A program made the translations under genes and the position numbers. The notes beneath the pieces were generated by a model. It was not told where the DNA came from, searched no databases, and was given only the letters and a program-made list of their open reading frames with translations. A stretch of 64,000 nucleotides of DNA from Armatimonadota bacterium (GTDB lineage Bacteria > Armatimonadota > JAAZEB01), in assembly GCA_012512265.1 (NCBI GenBank), contig JAAZEM010000136.1, forward strand, positions 1 through 64,000. Reading direction: 5' to 3'. Positions 1-8,131 of the stretch are shown one piece after another (position 1 is the first letter of the stretch; every line of letters begins with the position of its first letter).

Positions 1-268
1 AAGCGACGCCTGTCATGGTCAGGTGCCGGGCAGGCGCGCTTGCGCCGGGAGCACGAGGCATAGGTGCGAAAGCGGCCTGCAAGAGCCGCCGCAGATACAC
101 TGCCAAAACCACAACCGACACCGATGCCCGCTGGTGGGCTCAACAGGAATCGGGGGGCTGGCGTGGAATCGTTAGGACAAGCACTGCCGGTCCAGCCCGC
201 GGAGGCGAGGTGGCAGGAGGGGAGGACCGTGGTCTCAGGAGCAGGATTCGGGGACCAACCGCTTTCCA
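1..268. other. Left-edge region with no recognised gene
   Basis: No reading frame here resembles a known protein. The only structure seen is a short GGCGC/GCGCC inverted repeat near position 38-51. It may be the tail of a gene cut by the window edge or the leader of the exporter that follows. No convincing -35/-10 pair was found. Confidence 0.4.
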
Positions 269-1630
269 ATGGAGGCCCGCGGCGCGGGAGGAGCGCCGGG
301 CAGATGGACGGCTAGAACCGTGGCACAAGCGCACGCGGATCCATCGCGGCCGCCTGGTTACGCGCGCCTGCTGCGCGAGAACCCGAACCTGCGCCGGCTC
401 TGGTATGGCCAGGTCGTCTCCCAGATGGGCGACTACTTCTCCACGGTCGCCGTGATGGCCCTCCTCATCGAACGCTCCGGGGAGCGCGCCGGAACCGGCG
501 TCGCCCTCTACACCGTCATCCGCCACCTTCCCCTCTTCCTCCTCGGACCGGCCGCGGGCATCGCCGCCGACCGTCTCGACCGCCGGCGTATCCTCATCGT
601 CACTGATCTCCTCCGCGGGGTACTGGCACTCGCCTACCTCGTCACGTGGGCCGGTGGTCCCCTGTGGGTGCTTTACGCGGCCACTGCGGGCCTGGCGGGC
701 ATCTCCCTCTTCTTCAATACGGCCCGGGGCGCGCTGCTGCCCACGATTACCACACGCAACCAGCTCATGGTCGCCAACGCCCTTTCGGCGGCGACTTACG
801 GCACGACACTCGCTGTCGGGTCGCTCATTGGTGGGGTGATCGCGGGAGTGCTTGGACGCGGCACCGCTTTCGTCCTGAACGCGCTCTCCTTCCTCCTCTC
901 CGCCGTTATCATCGCGAAGATCCAGGCGCCGGCCCGCCAGCGGGAGGCCTCCGCGGGCGCCATCGCCGTGCTGGGCGCCATGCACCGCGATATCGTCGAG
1001 GGCTTCGTCGCTGTTCGACGACATCCGGCACTCCGGGGGCTGCTCTTCCTTCCCGCGGCCTGGGCGCTCGGCACCGGCGCCGCGCGAATCCTGTATAGCC
1101 TCTACGGCGCATCCCTTGGACTTGAAACGATGGGCGAGCTGGTGCGCAACCCACGTGACTTCGGCATCGCCATCCTCTATGCGGCGATGGGCACCGGCGC
1201 CGTCGCAGGCACCTTCCTGGCCCGGAGGATGGCAACCCGACCGGCAGAGGACCTCGTCCGCGCCATTCCCCGGGCGCTCTTCGTGGATGGTCTTGGGCTC
1301 GCCGCGCTCAGCATCGTCCCCAACCTCGCGGGAGCCTTCATCGTGCTCCTGATCCGCGAGGTCGGCTATGCCCTCTGGTGGACTTCCCATCAGACCGCGG
1401 TCATGCTCCTGGCGCCCGATACGATGCGCGGGCGCGTCTTCGCCGCCCAGGAATCGCTCATGACCCTGGCCCTTCTCCTTTCGATGCTCACCGCCGGGCC
1501 CGCGGTGGACCAGGGCGGGCTTCGAGCGGTCGCCCTGGCTGCGGGAGGGATCATCATCGCCGCATCGATCCTTTTTGCCCTTTGGAGCCGGACACTTCCG
1601 CGCAAGGAGCCCGGGCACTTTTCGCGATAG
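269..1630 (+). CDS. MFS transporter (MFS_3/EntS-like exporter)
   Basis: Predicted 12-helix inner-membrane secondary transporter, about 453 residues and normal for the family. The N-terminal segment NLRRLWYGQVVSQMGDYFST and the first cytoplasmic loop ADRLDRRRILIVTDL (A-D-R-x-x-R-R motif between helices 2 and 3) are typical of the enterobactin-exporter/macrolide-efflux branch of the major facilitator superfamily. Hydrophobic helices continue to the C-terminus, ending in a basic tail. The substrate cannot be inferred. The ATG at 269 has no clear ribosome-binding site, and a GTG at 320 would remove a low-complexity N-terminus, so the start is uncertain. It stands alone, about 115 bp upstream of an amidohydrolase pair from which it is separated by a strong hairpin. 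Confidence 0.85.
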   Translation: MEARGAGGAPGRWTARTVAQAHADPSRPPGYARLLRENPNLRRLWYGQVVSQMGDYFSTVAVMALLIERSGERAGTGVALYTVIRHLPLFLLGPAAGIAADRLDRRRILIVTDLLRGVLALAYLVTWAGGPLWVLYAATAGLAGISLFFNTARGALLPTITTRNQLMVANALSAATYGTTLAVGSLIGGVIAGVLGRGTAFVLNALSFLLSAVIIAKIQAPARQREASAGAIAVLGAMHRDIVEGFVAVRRHPALRGLLFLPAAWALGTGAARILYSLYGASLGLETMGELVRNPRDFGIAILYAAMGTGAVAGTFLARRMATRPAEDLVRAIPRALFVDGLGLAALSIVPNLAGAFIVLLIREVGYALWWTSHQTAVMLLAPDTMRGRVFAAQESLMTLALLLSMLTAGPAVDQGGLRAVALAAGGIIIAASILFALWSRTLPRKEPGHFSR

Positions 1631-1704
1631 GCGGTGCCTGTCGGAAAATCGCTCAAACGCGATGCGATCTCCACAAGGGGTTGGCGCAGTTTGGGAGAAA
1701 CCTG

Positions 1705-1733
1705 TCACGAGAGCAACAACACTGCTCTCGTGA
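1705..1733 (+). promoter_or_regulatory. 11-bp perfect inverted repeat before amidohydrolase
   Basis: TCACGAGAGCA, a 7-nt ACAACAC spacer and TGCTCTCGTGA form a perfect 11-bp stem. Its 3' arm runs directly into the GAGGAG ribosome-binding site of the gene starting at 1746. It has no T-run, so it may be a repressor operator, a translation-controlling hairpin, or the terminator of the upstream exporter gene. Confidence 0.55.
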
Positions 1734-1745
1734 GGAGATACGGTA

Positions 1746-2516
1746 ATGATCTACGACGTCCACGTCCACATCGGGCGTCACGTGCCCCCACTGGAGGGCG
1801 GAAGCGGCGACGCGGTGACTGACCTCGTCGAGCGCGCGCTGCTCCACGGCATCGATCGTCAATGCATCAGCTCGCTGGGTAACCGGGGCTACATCATCGA
1901 CCCGACCCTCGAAGAAGTGCGAGAGGCCAACGACCACGTCCTTGAGGCGATGGCGGCTCATCCCAATCACCTCCTCGGGTTCTGCTACGTCAACCCGCGC
2001 CACGGCGGCGACGCTCTGTCCGAGATCGACCGCTGTGTGGCCCGCGGCGGCATGGTAGGGATCAAGCTGTGGGTTGCGTGCAAGGCATCGGATCCACTGG
2101 TCGATCCGATCCTGGAGCGCGCCGCGGAGCTGGGAGTTCCCGTGTTGCAGCACGCCTGGAACAAGACGGTCGGCCAGCTGGAGCACGAGTCGACATCGGC
2201 CGACGTGGCAGAGATGGGGCGGCGGCATCCCGAGACCACGATCATCGTCGCGCACCTGATGGGCATCGGTTACCGAGGGGTTCTTGATATCGCTCCCTAT
2301 CCGAATATCCTGGTCGACACCTCGGGAGGCGATCCGGAGGCAGGCGTGGTGGAGTACGCGGTGCGTCAACTCGGCGCCGAGCGCGTGCTCTTTGGTTCCG
2401 ACGTGCCGGGGCGCTCCTACGGCGTGCAACTGGGCAAGGTCCTCGGCGCCCAACTCACACCGGAGCAGCGCGACCTGATCCTGTTCGGCAACGCGGAAAG
2501 GATACTCGGACGATGA
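1746..2516 (+). CDS. Amidohydrolase-family (amidohydrolase 2) metal-dependent hydrolase
   Basis: A 256-residue TIM-barrel metal hydrolase of the amidohydrolase superfamily. The N-terminus DVHVHIG supplies the HxH metal ligands. LQHAWNK gives the strand-5 histidine, IVAHLMG the strand-6 histidine, and LFGSDVPG the catalytic aspartate near the C-terminus. All key residues are intact, so it is probably catalytically active. Relatives act on carboxylated rings or lactones (ACMSD/uronate-isomerase-like clade), but the substrate is unknown. GAGGAG lies 8 nt before the ATG. The stop overlaps the start of the next gene (ATGA), so the two are translationally coupled and probably form a functional pair. 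Confidence 0.85.
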   Translation: MIYDVHVHIGRHVPPLEGGSGDAVTDLVERALLHGIDRQCISSLGNRGYIIDPTLEEVREANDHVLEAMAAHPNHLLGFCYVNPRHGGDALSEIDRCVARGGMVGIKLWVACKASDPLVDPILERAAELGVPVLQHAWNKTVGQLEHESTSADVAEMGRRHPETTIIVAHLMGIGYRGVLDIAPYPNILVDTSGGDPEAGVVEYAVRQLGAERVLFGSDVPGRSYGVQLGKVLGAQLTPEQRDLILFGNAERILGR

Positions 2517-3274
2517 TCGATATCAACGCATTTGCCGGCCCGTGGCCATTCCGCGCGCTCCCGGCCACTCTTCCCGCTGATGTCGCCACCATGCTCCAGG
2601 AGGCCGGCATCGCCCGGGCACTCGTTTCGCCGCTGGAGGCGCTCTTCTTCGAGGATCCTCACATCGCCAACGAGCGCCTGGCCGCCCGCCTGCAACCCGA
2701 TGGTATCCTGCTTCCCTGCGCCGCGATCAACCCGACGCTCGCTAACTGGGAGCGGTCGTTGCGTGTCTCGCAGGAGGAGATCGGCGCGCGCGCGGTCGTG
2801 CTCCATCCGAACTACCACTGCTATGAACCCGACTCGGAGCCGGCACGGGCGTTGCTGGCCGCCGCCGGCAAGGCGGGCCTTCCGGTGCTGATCCAGCTTC
2901 GGATGCAGGATCTTCGCGCGCAGCACCCGCTCTGCAAAGTGCCGGATGTGAGCGCTGAAAAAACCCTGGCCGCAGCCGAGTCGGCGCCGGACGCACGGGT
3001 TATTCTAGGCGGAATCCGCCTGGCCGAAGTGATCGCCCAGGCTAGCCGCATCCGCGCGCTCCCCAATGTCTGGATCGAGCTTTCCCAGGTCGAGCATGTC
3101 GATGGCCTCCGAAAAGCGATCTCCGCGATAGGGGCAGACCGGATCTTGCTGGGCACCGGCGCTCCGCTTTTCAACGTCCGCTCGTCGCTTCTCAAGCTAG
3201 AGGAAGGCCGGCTTTCCGACCAGGAGCGCGCCGCGATCACGCGTCAGAACGCGCGCGAGCTCCTGGCAATCTAA
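2513..3274 (+). CDS. Amidohydrolase-fold protein lacking metal ligands
   Basis: A 253-residue protein with the same fold and length as its upstream partner, but each ligand position is changed. The HxH stretch is replaced by DINAFAG, the strand-6 AHxG by LGGI, and the C-terminal GSD by GTGAP. The barrel framework is recognisable (LFFEDPHIANERLA, ALVSPLEALFFED, ILLGTGAPLF). I infer a catalytically inactive or metal-independent paralogue that may pair with or regulate the active enzyme, with which it overlaps by 4 bp. Alternatively it is an uncharacterised hydrolase using other residues. The following 340 bp contain no gene. Confidence 0.75.
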   Translation: MIDINAFAGPWPFRALPATLPADVATMLQEAGIARALVSPLEALFFEDPHIANERLAARLQPDGILLPCAAINPTLANWERSLRVSQEEIGARAVVLHPNYHCYEPDSEPARALLAAAGKAGLPVLIQLRMQDLRAQHPLCKVPDVSAEKTLAAAESAPDARVILGGIRLAEVIAQASRIRALPNVWIELSQVEHVDGLRKAISAIGADRILLGTGAPLFNVRSSLLKLEEGRLSDQERAAITRQNARELLAI

Positions 3275-3540
3275 GGCCTATCGCGCCCCAGGCGCAATAG
3301 ATGCAGCGGAAGCCCCGTCGGGTGATGGACGTAGAAGAGCTGCGTTCTCTGGGGCGAACCCGGTCTTCCCTTGCCACATCCATGATACCCGGGGCGAACC
3401 TTTCGCGTTCGCCCCGGTTCCGCCAGCAGGGCGAACAGTGAACGTTTGTCACTCCCCGAAGCCACGGCTGCCCTGTTTTCAGAAGCCCGAGAGACCTTTA
3501 TCAGGCAGTAGCGCCGGCCTCCAGATCGGCGCCAATACGC
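3275..3540. other. Gene-free stretch with a GC-rich hairpin
   Basis: No protein-coding signal was found between the amidohydrolase pair and the radical SAM gene. It contains the hairpin listed at 3389-3417, a likely terminator, and leads into the promoter at 3541. Confidence 0.5.
3389..3417. repeat. Hairpin repeat copy 1 (GGCGAAC...GTTCGCC)
   Basis: CCGGGGCGAAC, a 7-nt loop CTTTCGC and GTTCGCCCCGG form a perfect 11-bp stem. The core and loop recur at 10382-10402 (GGCGAAC-CTTCCGT-GTTCGCC), so this is a small dispersed palindromic repeat, possibly used as a bidirectional terminator. Only two copies were found. Confidence 0.5.
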
Positions 3541-3569
3541 TTGTCACCAGCGGCAAATGAGGGTACAAT
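3541..3569 (+). promoter_or_regulatory. Sigma-70-type promoter for amrS
   Basis: TTGTCA (3541-3546), 17-bp spacer and TACAAT (3564-3569): five of six consensus bases in each box at ideal spacing. Predicted transcription start is near 3576, leaving about 40 nt of leader before the GTG at 3617. Confidence 0.7.
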
Positions 3570-3616
3570 AGTCGTGTGTCTCGCCTCGGCGATGCAGTCA
3601 TTGGCAAGGAGAAGCG

Positions 3617-4684
3617 GTGAAAGAGGCGCTACTCTACGAGAAGCTGGGTGACGGGAAGGTCCGCTGCGGTGTCTGCCGGTGGCGATGCGTGATCCCCGAC
3701 GGCGGCCAGGGCGTGTGTGCAACGCGCCTGAACCGGGGGGGCGTGTTGCATACGCTCCTGTATGGGCGGGTGGCCTCCATCTGCGCGGACCCGATCGAGA
3801 AAAAGCCCCTCTACCACTTCCATCCGGGCACGATGGTCCTCTCGCTCGGCACCGTGGGATGCAACTTCCGCTGCCCCGGCTGCCAGAACTACGAGATCTC
3901 GCAGGTTTGTGCCAAAGACCGTGTCGCCGCTCTCCACCCGATTTCGCCGGAGGAGTCGGTCGAGCTTGCGCTGGCGAACGCGTGCCAGGGGATCTGCTGG
4001 ACCTACAACGAGCCGGCGATCTGGTTCGAGCACACGCTAGAGAGCGCGCGTCTGGCGAAAGCCCGCGGCCTTTATACGGTCTACGTCACCAACGGCTTCA
4101 TCTCGCCGGAGGCGCTCGATGCCATCGGGCCCTATTTGGATGCTTACCGCGTGGACATCAAGGCGTTTTCGCGCGAGGCCTACCGGAAGATTTCGGGCGT
4201 CGCCCGCTTCGAGGGGATCCTGGAAAGCGCCGTGCGCGCCCGGGAGCACTGGGGCATGCACGTGGAGTGCGTCACAAACGTGACCCCGACGGTGAACGAC
4301 GACCCGGCCATGCTGCGCGAGATCGCCTGCTGGATCCGCGACGCCCTCGGCCCGCACACTCCGTGGCACATCACGCGCTTCTTCCCGTATCGCGAGCTAT
4401 CGCACCTGCCGCCGACGCCCATCGATCTACTGGAGCAGGCGCACGCCATGGCGCGCGAGGAGGGCCTGGCCTATGCCTACCTGGGCAATGTGGCCGGTCA
4501 CGGCGGAGAAGACACCCACTGCCACGCCTGCGGCGCGCGCGTGATCCAGCGCCGTGGTATGGGGGTAACGGCGATCGCCCTAGAGGGAGGGGCCTGCCAT
4601 CGCTGCAAAACACGCATCCCGGGGCGATTCGAGGGGGCACAGGTCAGCAGCGGGCTCCGGCATCCGGTGAGGCCACCGACGTGA
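3617..4684 (+). CDS. amrS: AmmeMemoRadiSam-system radical SAM enzyme
   Basis: A 355-residue radical SAM protein of the PflA-like/AmrS family. The cluster-binding motif is CNFRCPGC (C-x3-C-x2-C), preceded by an N-terminal cysteine pair (CGVCRWRC) and followed by FxWTYNEPAIW and the (D)xKAF segment typical of the family. The C-terminal tail carries two CxxC pairs (HCHACG, CHRCK), a usual AmrS feature. AmrS enzymes usually act with AMMECR1 and Memo partners, none of which is seen here, and the modified target is unknown. The start is GTG with an AAGGAG ribosome site 5-11 nt upstream. The stop overlaps the SpoIIE-type phosphatase start by one base, so the two are probably co-expressed. Confidence 0.85.
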   Translation: MKEALLYEKLGDGKVRCGVCRWRCVIPDGGQGVCATRLNRGGVLHTLLYGRVASICADPIEKKPLYHFHPGTMVLSLGTVGCNFRCPGCQNYEISQVCAKDRVAALHPISPEESVELALANACQGICWTYNEPAIWFEHTLESARLAKARGLYTVYVTNGFISPEALDAIGPYLDAYRVDIKAFSREAYRKISGVARFEGILESAVRAREHWGMHVECVTNVTPTVNDDPAMLREIACWIRDALGPHTPWHITRFFPYRELSHLPPTPIDLLEQAHAMAREEGLAYAYLGNVAGHGGEDTHCHACGARVIQRRGMGVTAIALEGGACHRCKTRIPGRFEGAQVSSGLRHPVRPPT

Positions 4685-6012
4685 TGCCGCATGGGGCACC
4701 GGTGACTGGCTCACCAGAGGCGCCCGCGAGAGCGCCTGCCCCGCTTGCACCAGAGTTCTTGCACCTCCTGATCGCCGGACGCTGGGTCGTGCTCGCCACG
4801 GTCGTCCTCAGCATCCTCCTCCCGATAGGCCTCTTGGTAGAGCGCGGGGCGCTCGTCGTCCTGGGGCTGATCACCGCGGTCTACAACAGCGGGCTGTCGG
4901 CGCTGCTGCGCGCCGGTCGGGTCCGGGGGCTCCGCCCCGCCGTCGTAGTCGCCATTGACCTCATCCTGGTCACCCTCCTCAATTGGTTCTCCGGGGGCGT
5001 GCAGAGCCCATTCCGGGGGCTCTACTACGTGCTCATCATCGTGGCCGCAGCCATCGGCGATCTGAAAGGGGGCCTTCTTACCGCCGCCGCAGCCACTTTC
5101 GCGGAGGCAGTCATGGCCCTCATCCAGCCAGAGGTACCAGGAGCCGAATGGCAGCAGCACCTGAGCTTCGCGGTCAGCACGGTGCCCTATCTCTTTCTGA
5201 CAGCGCTCGGGTCCGGCTACCTGGTACGCCGGCTGCGCGAGCAATGGGAGCGCGCGGAGGAGACAGAAGCGCAACTCGCCCAGGTCCAGCGAGACCTGGA
5301 GATCGCGCGCGAGGTGCAGGGCGCCCTCACCCATACGGCGCCGCTGAACGTTCCCGGCTTTGAGCTGGGCGCGTTCACGCACACGCAGTACGGTATCGGC
5401 GGGGATCTGCAGGATTACGTGCCCATCCCAGAAGGCATCGGCGTAGCCCTCGCCGACGTCGTCGGGCACGGCCTTTCCGCCGCGCTCCTCGCCGCACGCC
5501 TGGCGCACCTTTTGGACGAACTGGGCCTGGGCACGCCACTCCATGAGGTGCTCGAGTCGTGGAACCGCACCATCTACGAACGCACTCCCGCGGAGATGTA
5601 CGTGACGATGGCGATCATCGAGTTGCGCGCGGCGGACGGCCGCGCGCGCTATACGGTGGCCGGGCATCCCCCTCCCCTGCACTGGCGGAGCGCGACGGGC
5701 GAGGTTCGCCCGCTTCAGGTGACAGGCACCGCCCTGGGAGCATTGCCCGAGCCGCAAATTGAGGTGCGCGAGATGGTGCTCGAGCCGGGCGATGTGCTCC
5801 TGATCTACACGGATGGCGCCGTCGAGGCACGCGATGATGAGGGTGAATTGCTCGGGATCGACGGCCTATCACAGCTGCTGGCCCGGCATGTCTCGCTGCC
5901 CCCTCGCGAGATGGTCAACCGGATCGCCGCCGATATCCTTGAACGATGTGACGTGCGTGATGATATGACACTGGTCGCGGTCATGCGCCGGCGCACGGCT
6001 CCCCGTAGATAA
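4684..6012 (+). CDS. Membrane-bound SpoIIE/PP2C-type serine phosphatase
   Basis: A 442-residue protein. The first 180 residues contain about six hydrophobic helices with no recognised ligand-binding domain. A short coiled segment (about 185-215) leads into a PPM/SpoIIE phosphatase domain with canonical metal-site motifs: GGDLQDY, ADVVGHG, GHPPPL, LIYTDGAVEAR and RDDMTLV. It probably dephosphorylates an anti-sigma-factor antagonist or similar phosphoprotein in response to a membrane signal, but no STAS or anti-sigma gene is nearby. The ATG at 4684 overlaps the amrS stop (TGATG); an in-frame GTG at 4681 is an equal alternative. The reading frame is open far upstream, but that part is only a shadow of amrS. 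Confidence 0.85.
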   Translation: MPHGAPVTGSPEAPARAPAPLAPEFLHLLIAGRWVVLATVVLSILLPIGLLVERGALVVLGLITAVYNSGLSALLRAGRVRGLRPAVVVAIDLILVTLLNWFSGGVQSPFRGLYYVLIIVAAAIGDLKGGLLTAAAATFAEAVMALIQPEVPGAEWQQHLSFAVSTVPYLFLTALGSGYLVRRLREQWERAEETEAQLAQVQRDLEIAREVQGALTHTAPLNVPGFELGAFTHTQYGIGGDLQDYVPIPEGIGVALADVVGHGLSAALLAARLAHLLDELGLGTPLHEVLESWNRTIYERTPAEMYVTMAIIELRAADGRARYTVAGHPPPLHWRSATGEVRPLQVTGTALGALPEPQIEVREMVLEPGDVLLIYTDGAVEARDDEGELLGIDGLSQLLARHVSLPPREMVNRIAADILERCDVRDDMTLVAVMRRRTAPRR

Positions 6013-6062
6013 CCTGAGGGCCGGAAAGCGCCGGCGCGTGGTAGAAAGCAGGGGCGCGGGGG

Positions 6063-6629
6063 CTACTTGTCCACCGCGGCGATCCCCACCACACCGAAGG
6101 CGACGCGCCCGCCGGCATCGCCCACAGGCTGGGTGAACTTATCCGCCTGCGCATGGACGACCGCCGCGCGTCCCACAATCGAATAGGGGCCATCGAGCCG
6201 GATCACCCGGTCGCGCACGTTGATGCGCGCCACCCCTTGGGCATCCGCGACAATGTTCCCGAGGTCTCCCACGTGGCGTCTGGCCTCTCCCGGCGCGCCA
6301 TGCGGCCGGCCTGTCGGATTGTAGTGCCCGCCAGCAGAGAGGCCCTCCCGCGTATCGGTCAGATCGCCGTACTCATGAATGTGGAAGCCGTGCGGTCCGG
6401 GGGTCAACCCGGTCACCGTGCCGGTCACCTCAAGCACGCCGTCACGCTGCACAAAGCGGATAGTACCTGAAACGCCACTCCCGCCCACCGGCTGGAGCAC
6501 CACAACAGCCGTCTGAACCGGAGCCGGTCTCTCTTCTCCCGCGCGGACCGGGCGTCGCCCAGCCCATGCCAACAGGCCGAGCGCAGCAATCCCCGAGACA
6601 ATCACAAGAACCCGGAATCGGCTTGCCAT
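6063..6629 (-). CDS. sodC: Cu/Zn superoxide dismutase, cysteine-free, secreted
   Basis: A 188-residue SodC with a membrane-spanning N-terminal signal (about residues 5-24), so it acts outside the cytoplasm. Copper ligands are in GFHIHE, GGHYNP and VVHAQAD. Zinc ligands are in GGHYNP, GRPHG, RRHVGD and its Asp. The catalytic Arg is kept in GGRVAFG. The two cysteines that form the conserved intrasubunit disulfide are missing: the first falls in the GDLTDTREGLS loop and the second is Phe in RVAFGVVG. The protein contains no cysteine at all. It converts superoxide to H2O2 and O2. A GAGAGGGG ribosome site precedes the ATG. It is transcribed singly, convergent with the SpoIIE gene. Confidence 0.92.
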   Translation of the reverse strand: MASRFRVLVIVSGIAALGLLAWAGRRPVRAGEERPAPVQTAVVVLQPVGGSGVSGTIRFVQRDGVLEVTGTVTGLTPGPHGFHIHEYGDLTDTREGLSAGGHYNPTGRPHGAPGEARRHVGDLGNIVADAQGVARINVRDRVIRLDGPYSIVGRAAVVHAQADKFTQPVGDAGGRVAFGVVGIAAVDK

Positions 6630-6844
6630 TCCACTACCCCCTCTCGAAACGGTGATCCAACGATGTAGCTCCCGAACGAAAGCGGCACGGGCAAGTTGGC
6701 TACCAATCCGCGCAGGGGGCCGGATGCGCGCTTACGCGGCACCCGACCCGCTGCGCCTCGGTACGAGCACGGCTCCTCTTCCGGCAAGCACGGCCTGTTC
6801 ACACCCCTGGGGGCATTCCAGACCGCTGGACGGACAGCGCGCCG

Positions 6845-7891
6845 CTACGGCTCGATAACGACCCCCAGCGTCTTGCCGGGGTTAGTGACCAGCTCGTCGC
6901 ATGCCTTGGGGGCATCCGCCAGCGACACCTGATGGGTGACGATGGGACGCACCTGGATCCGGCCCTCGTCCATGAAGCGGATGCACTCTTCCAGGTTGCG
7001 CTGCGTATTCCAGGAGAAATAGACGGACGGATAGTCAGCGCCATGCTCCCAGGCCTCATCGTGGTAGCCCGGTCCGGTCCGCGCGGCGCTCCGCACATCG
7101 AGATTCCCCAGCCCGGCAGCGAAGGTGTGGGTGATCGTGGCCCCGCCCACAATCACCACGCGGCCCATCAGATGCGTATCCGGCGCCACCTTCATCGTGC
7201 GCACCACCTGCTTGAACGCCTCGGTGCCCTCGCCGCCAAAGGCGAGGATCGCCGCGTCCATCCCATGCCCGCGTGTGAACTCCTTGGCCGCCTCGACGCC
7301 ATCCTCCTCCGCGGTATTGACCGGACGGTCGCATCCAGTGGCGCGAGCGATCTCCAGGCGCATCGGGAGGCGGTCCCAGGCCATCACATGCGTGCCGCCC
7401 AGGCGGGCGAACTGCGCGGAGAGCTGCCCGACAATCCCCAGGCCGACAACGAGGAAGTGCTCGCCAATCTCCGGCTCGGCCCGGCGCACCGCGTGCAACG
7501 CCGTCGCCGCCAGATGGGCGAAGCTGCCGTCGGCGTAGCTCACTCCTTCCGGCAGGTGGACGGAAAGGTTCTGTGGCACGACGGCGTCCGTCGCATGCAG
7601 CGCGTAGCCGCCGCCCATGCACGCCACCCGGTCTCCCACTTTGAAGCGGGTCACCCCTTCACCCACGGCGACCACGTCGCCGGCGTTGGCATAGCCAAAG
7701 GGGCGCGGGGCGGCGTCCGGATTCGGATTCTCGCGCAGTTTGGGCACGCCGCCCAGCTCCGTGCCGGGGCTCACCAAAGACGCACGGACGCGGATTCGAA
7801 TCTGCCCCGGCTTCACTTCCGGCACGGGCTGCTCCATCACCAGAAACTGCCCGCGCCCATCAATCGCAAGCACTTGACGTGTATCGCTCAT
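6845..7891 (-). CDS. Zinc-type MDR alcohol/polyol dehydrogenase-like oxidoreductase
   Basis: A 348-residue medium-chain dehydrogenase/reductase. It has an N-terminal GroES-like domain (VKPGQIRIRVRAS, VGEGVTRFKVGDRV) and a Rossmann domain (LVVGLGIVGQLSAQFARLGG, about residues 145-175). The usual catalytic Cys and the four structural-zinc cysteines are absent, so it belongs with the bi-domain oxidoreductase group rather than classical ADH. Substrate unknown; context with sugar isomerase and Gfo/Idh genes suggests sugar or polyol oxidation. GAGAGGG lies upstream of the start. The 240 bp before it hold no recognised feature. Confidence 0.8.
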   Translation of the reverse strand: MSDTRQVLAIDGRGQFLVMEQPVPEVKPGQIRIRVRASLVSPGTELGGVPKLRENPNPDAAPRPFGYANAGDVVAVGEGVTRFKVGDRVACMGGGYALHATDAVVPQNLSVHLPEGVSYADGSFAHLAATALHAVRRAEPEIGEHFLVVGLGIVGQLSAQFARLGGTHVMAWDRLPMRLEIARATGCDRPVNTAEEDGVEAAKEFTRGHGMDAAILAFGGEGTEAFKQVVRTMKVAPDTHLMGRVVIVGGATITHTFAAGLGNLDVRSAARTGPGYHDEAWEHGADYPSVYFSWNTQRNLEECIRFMDEGRIQVRPIVTHQVSLADAPKACDELVTNPGKTLGVVIEP

Positions 7892-8131
7892 TAGATCCCT
7901 CTCTTTTGCTCAAACGCAGAACTCGGATGCCCGGTTCCAGCGCGCCGGACTCGCTTCCATCCGCCCTGCTCCCGCTGTTGCATCCGGGTGACGGGTCGAG
8001 ACGGCCCCTGCCGTGCCCGCCACGTGTCCCGCGTGGGATACATGCTGGGTTCGGCTACAACCGGCCATCTCCCTGCCCGGCGGTGGCGCGGCGCCTGCGA
8101 GGCACGCGCCCGCCCACCAGACACCCGCGGC

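Noticed and set aside
140-1708. 522-codon open frame antisense to the MFS gene
   Set aside because: Composition of a GC-rich shadow frame; no family resemblance, and the opposite strand encodes an MFS transporter with clear motifs.
3679-4683. Upstream part of a 777-codon frame leading into the SpoIIE phosphatase
   Set aside because: It overlaps amrS in another frame and has no domain; the real start is at 4684.
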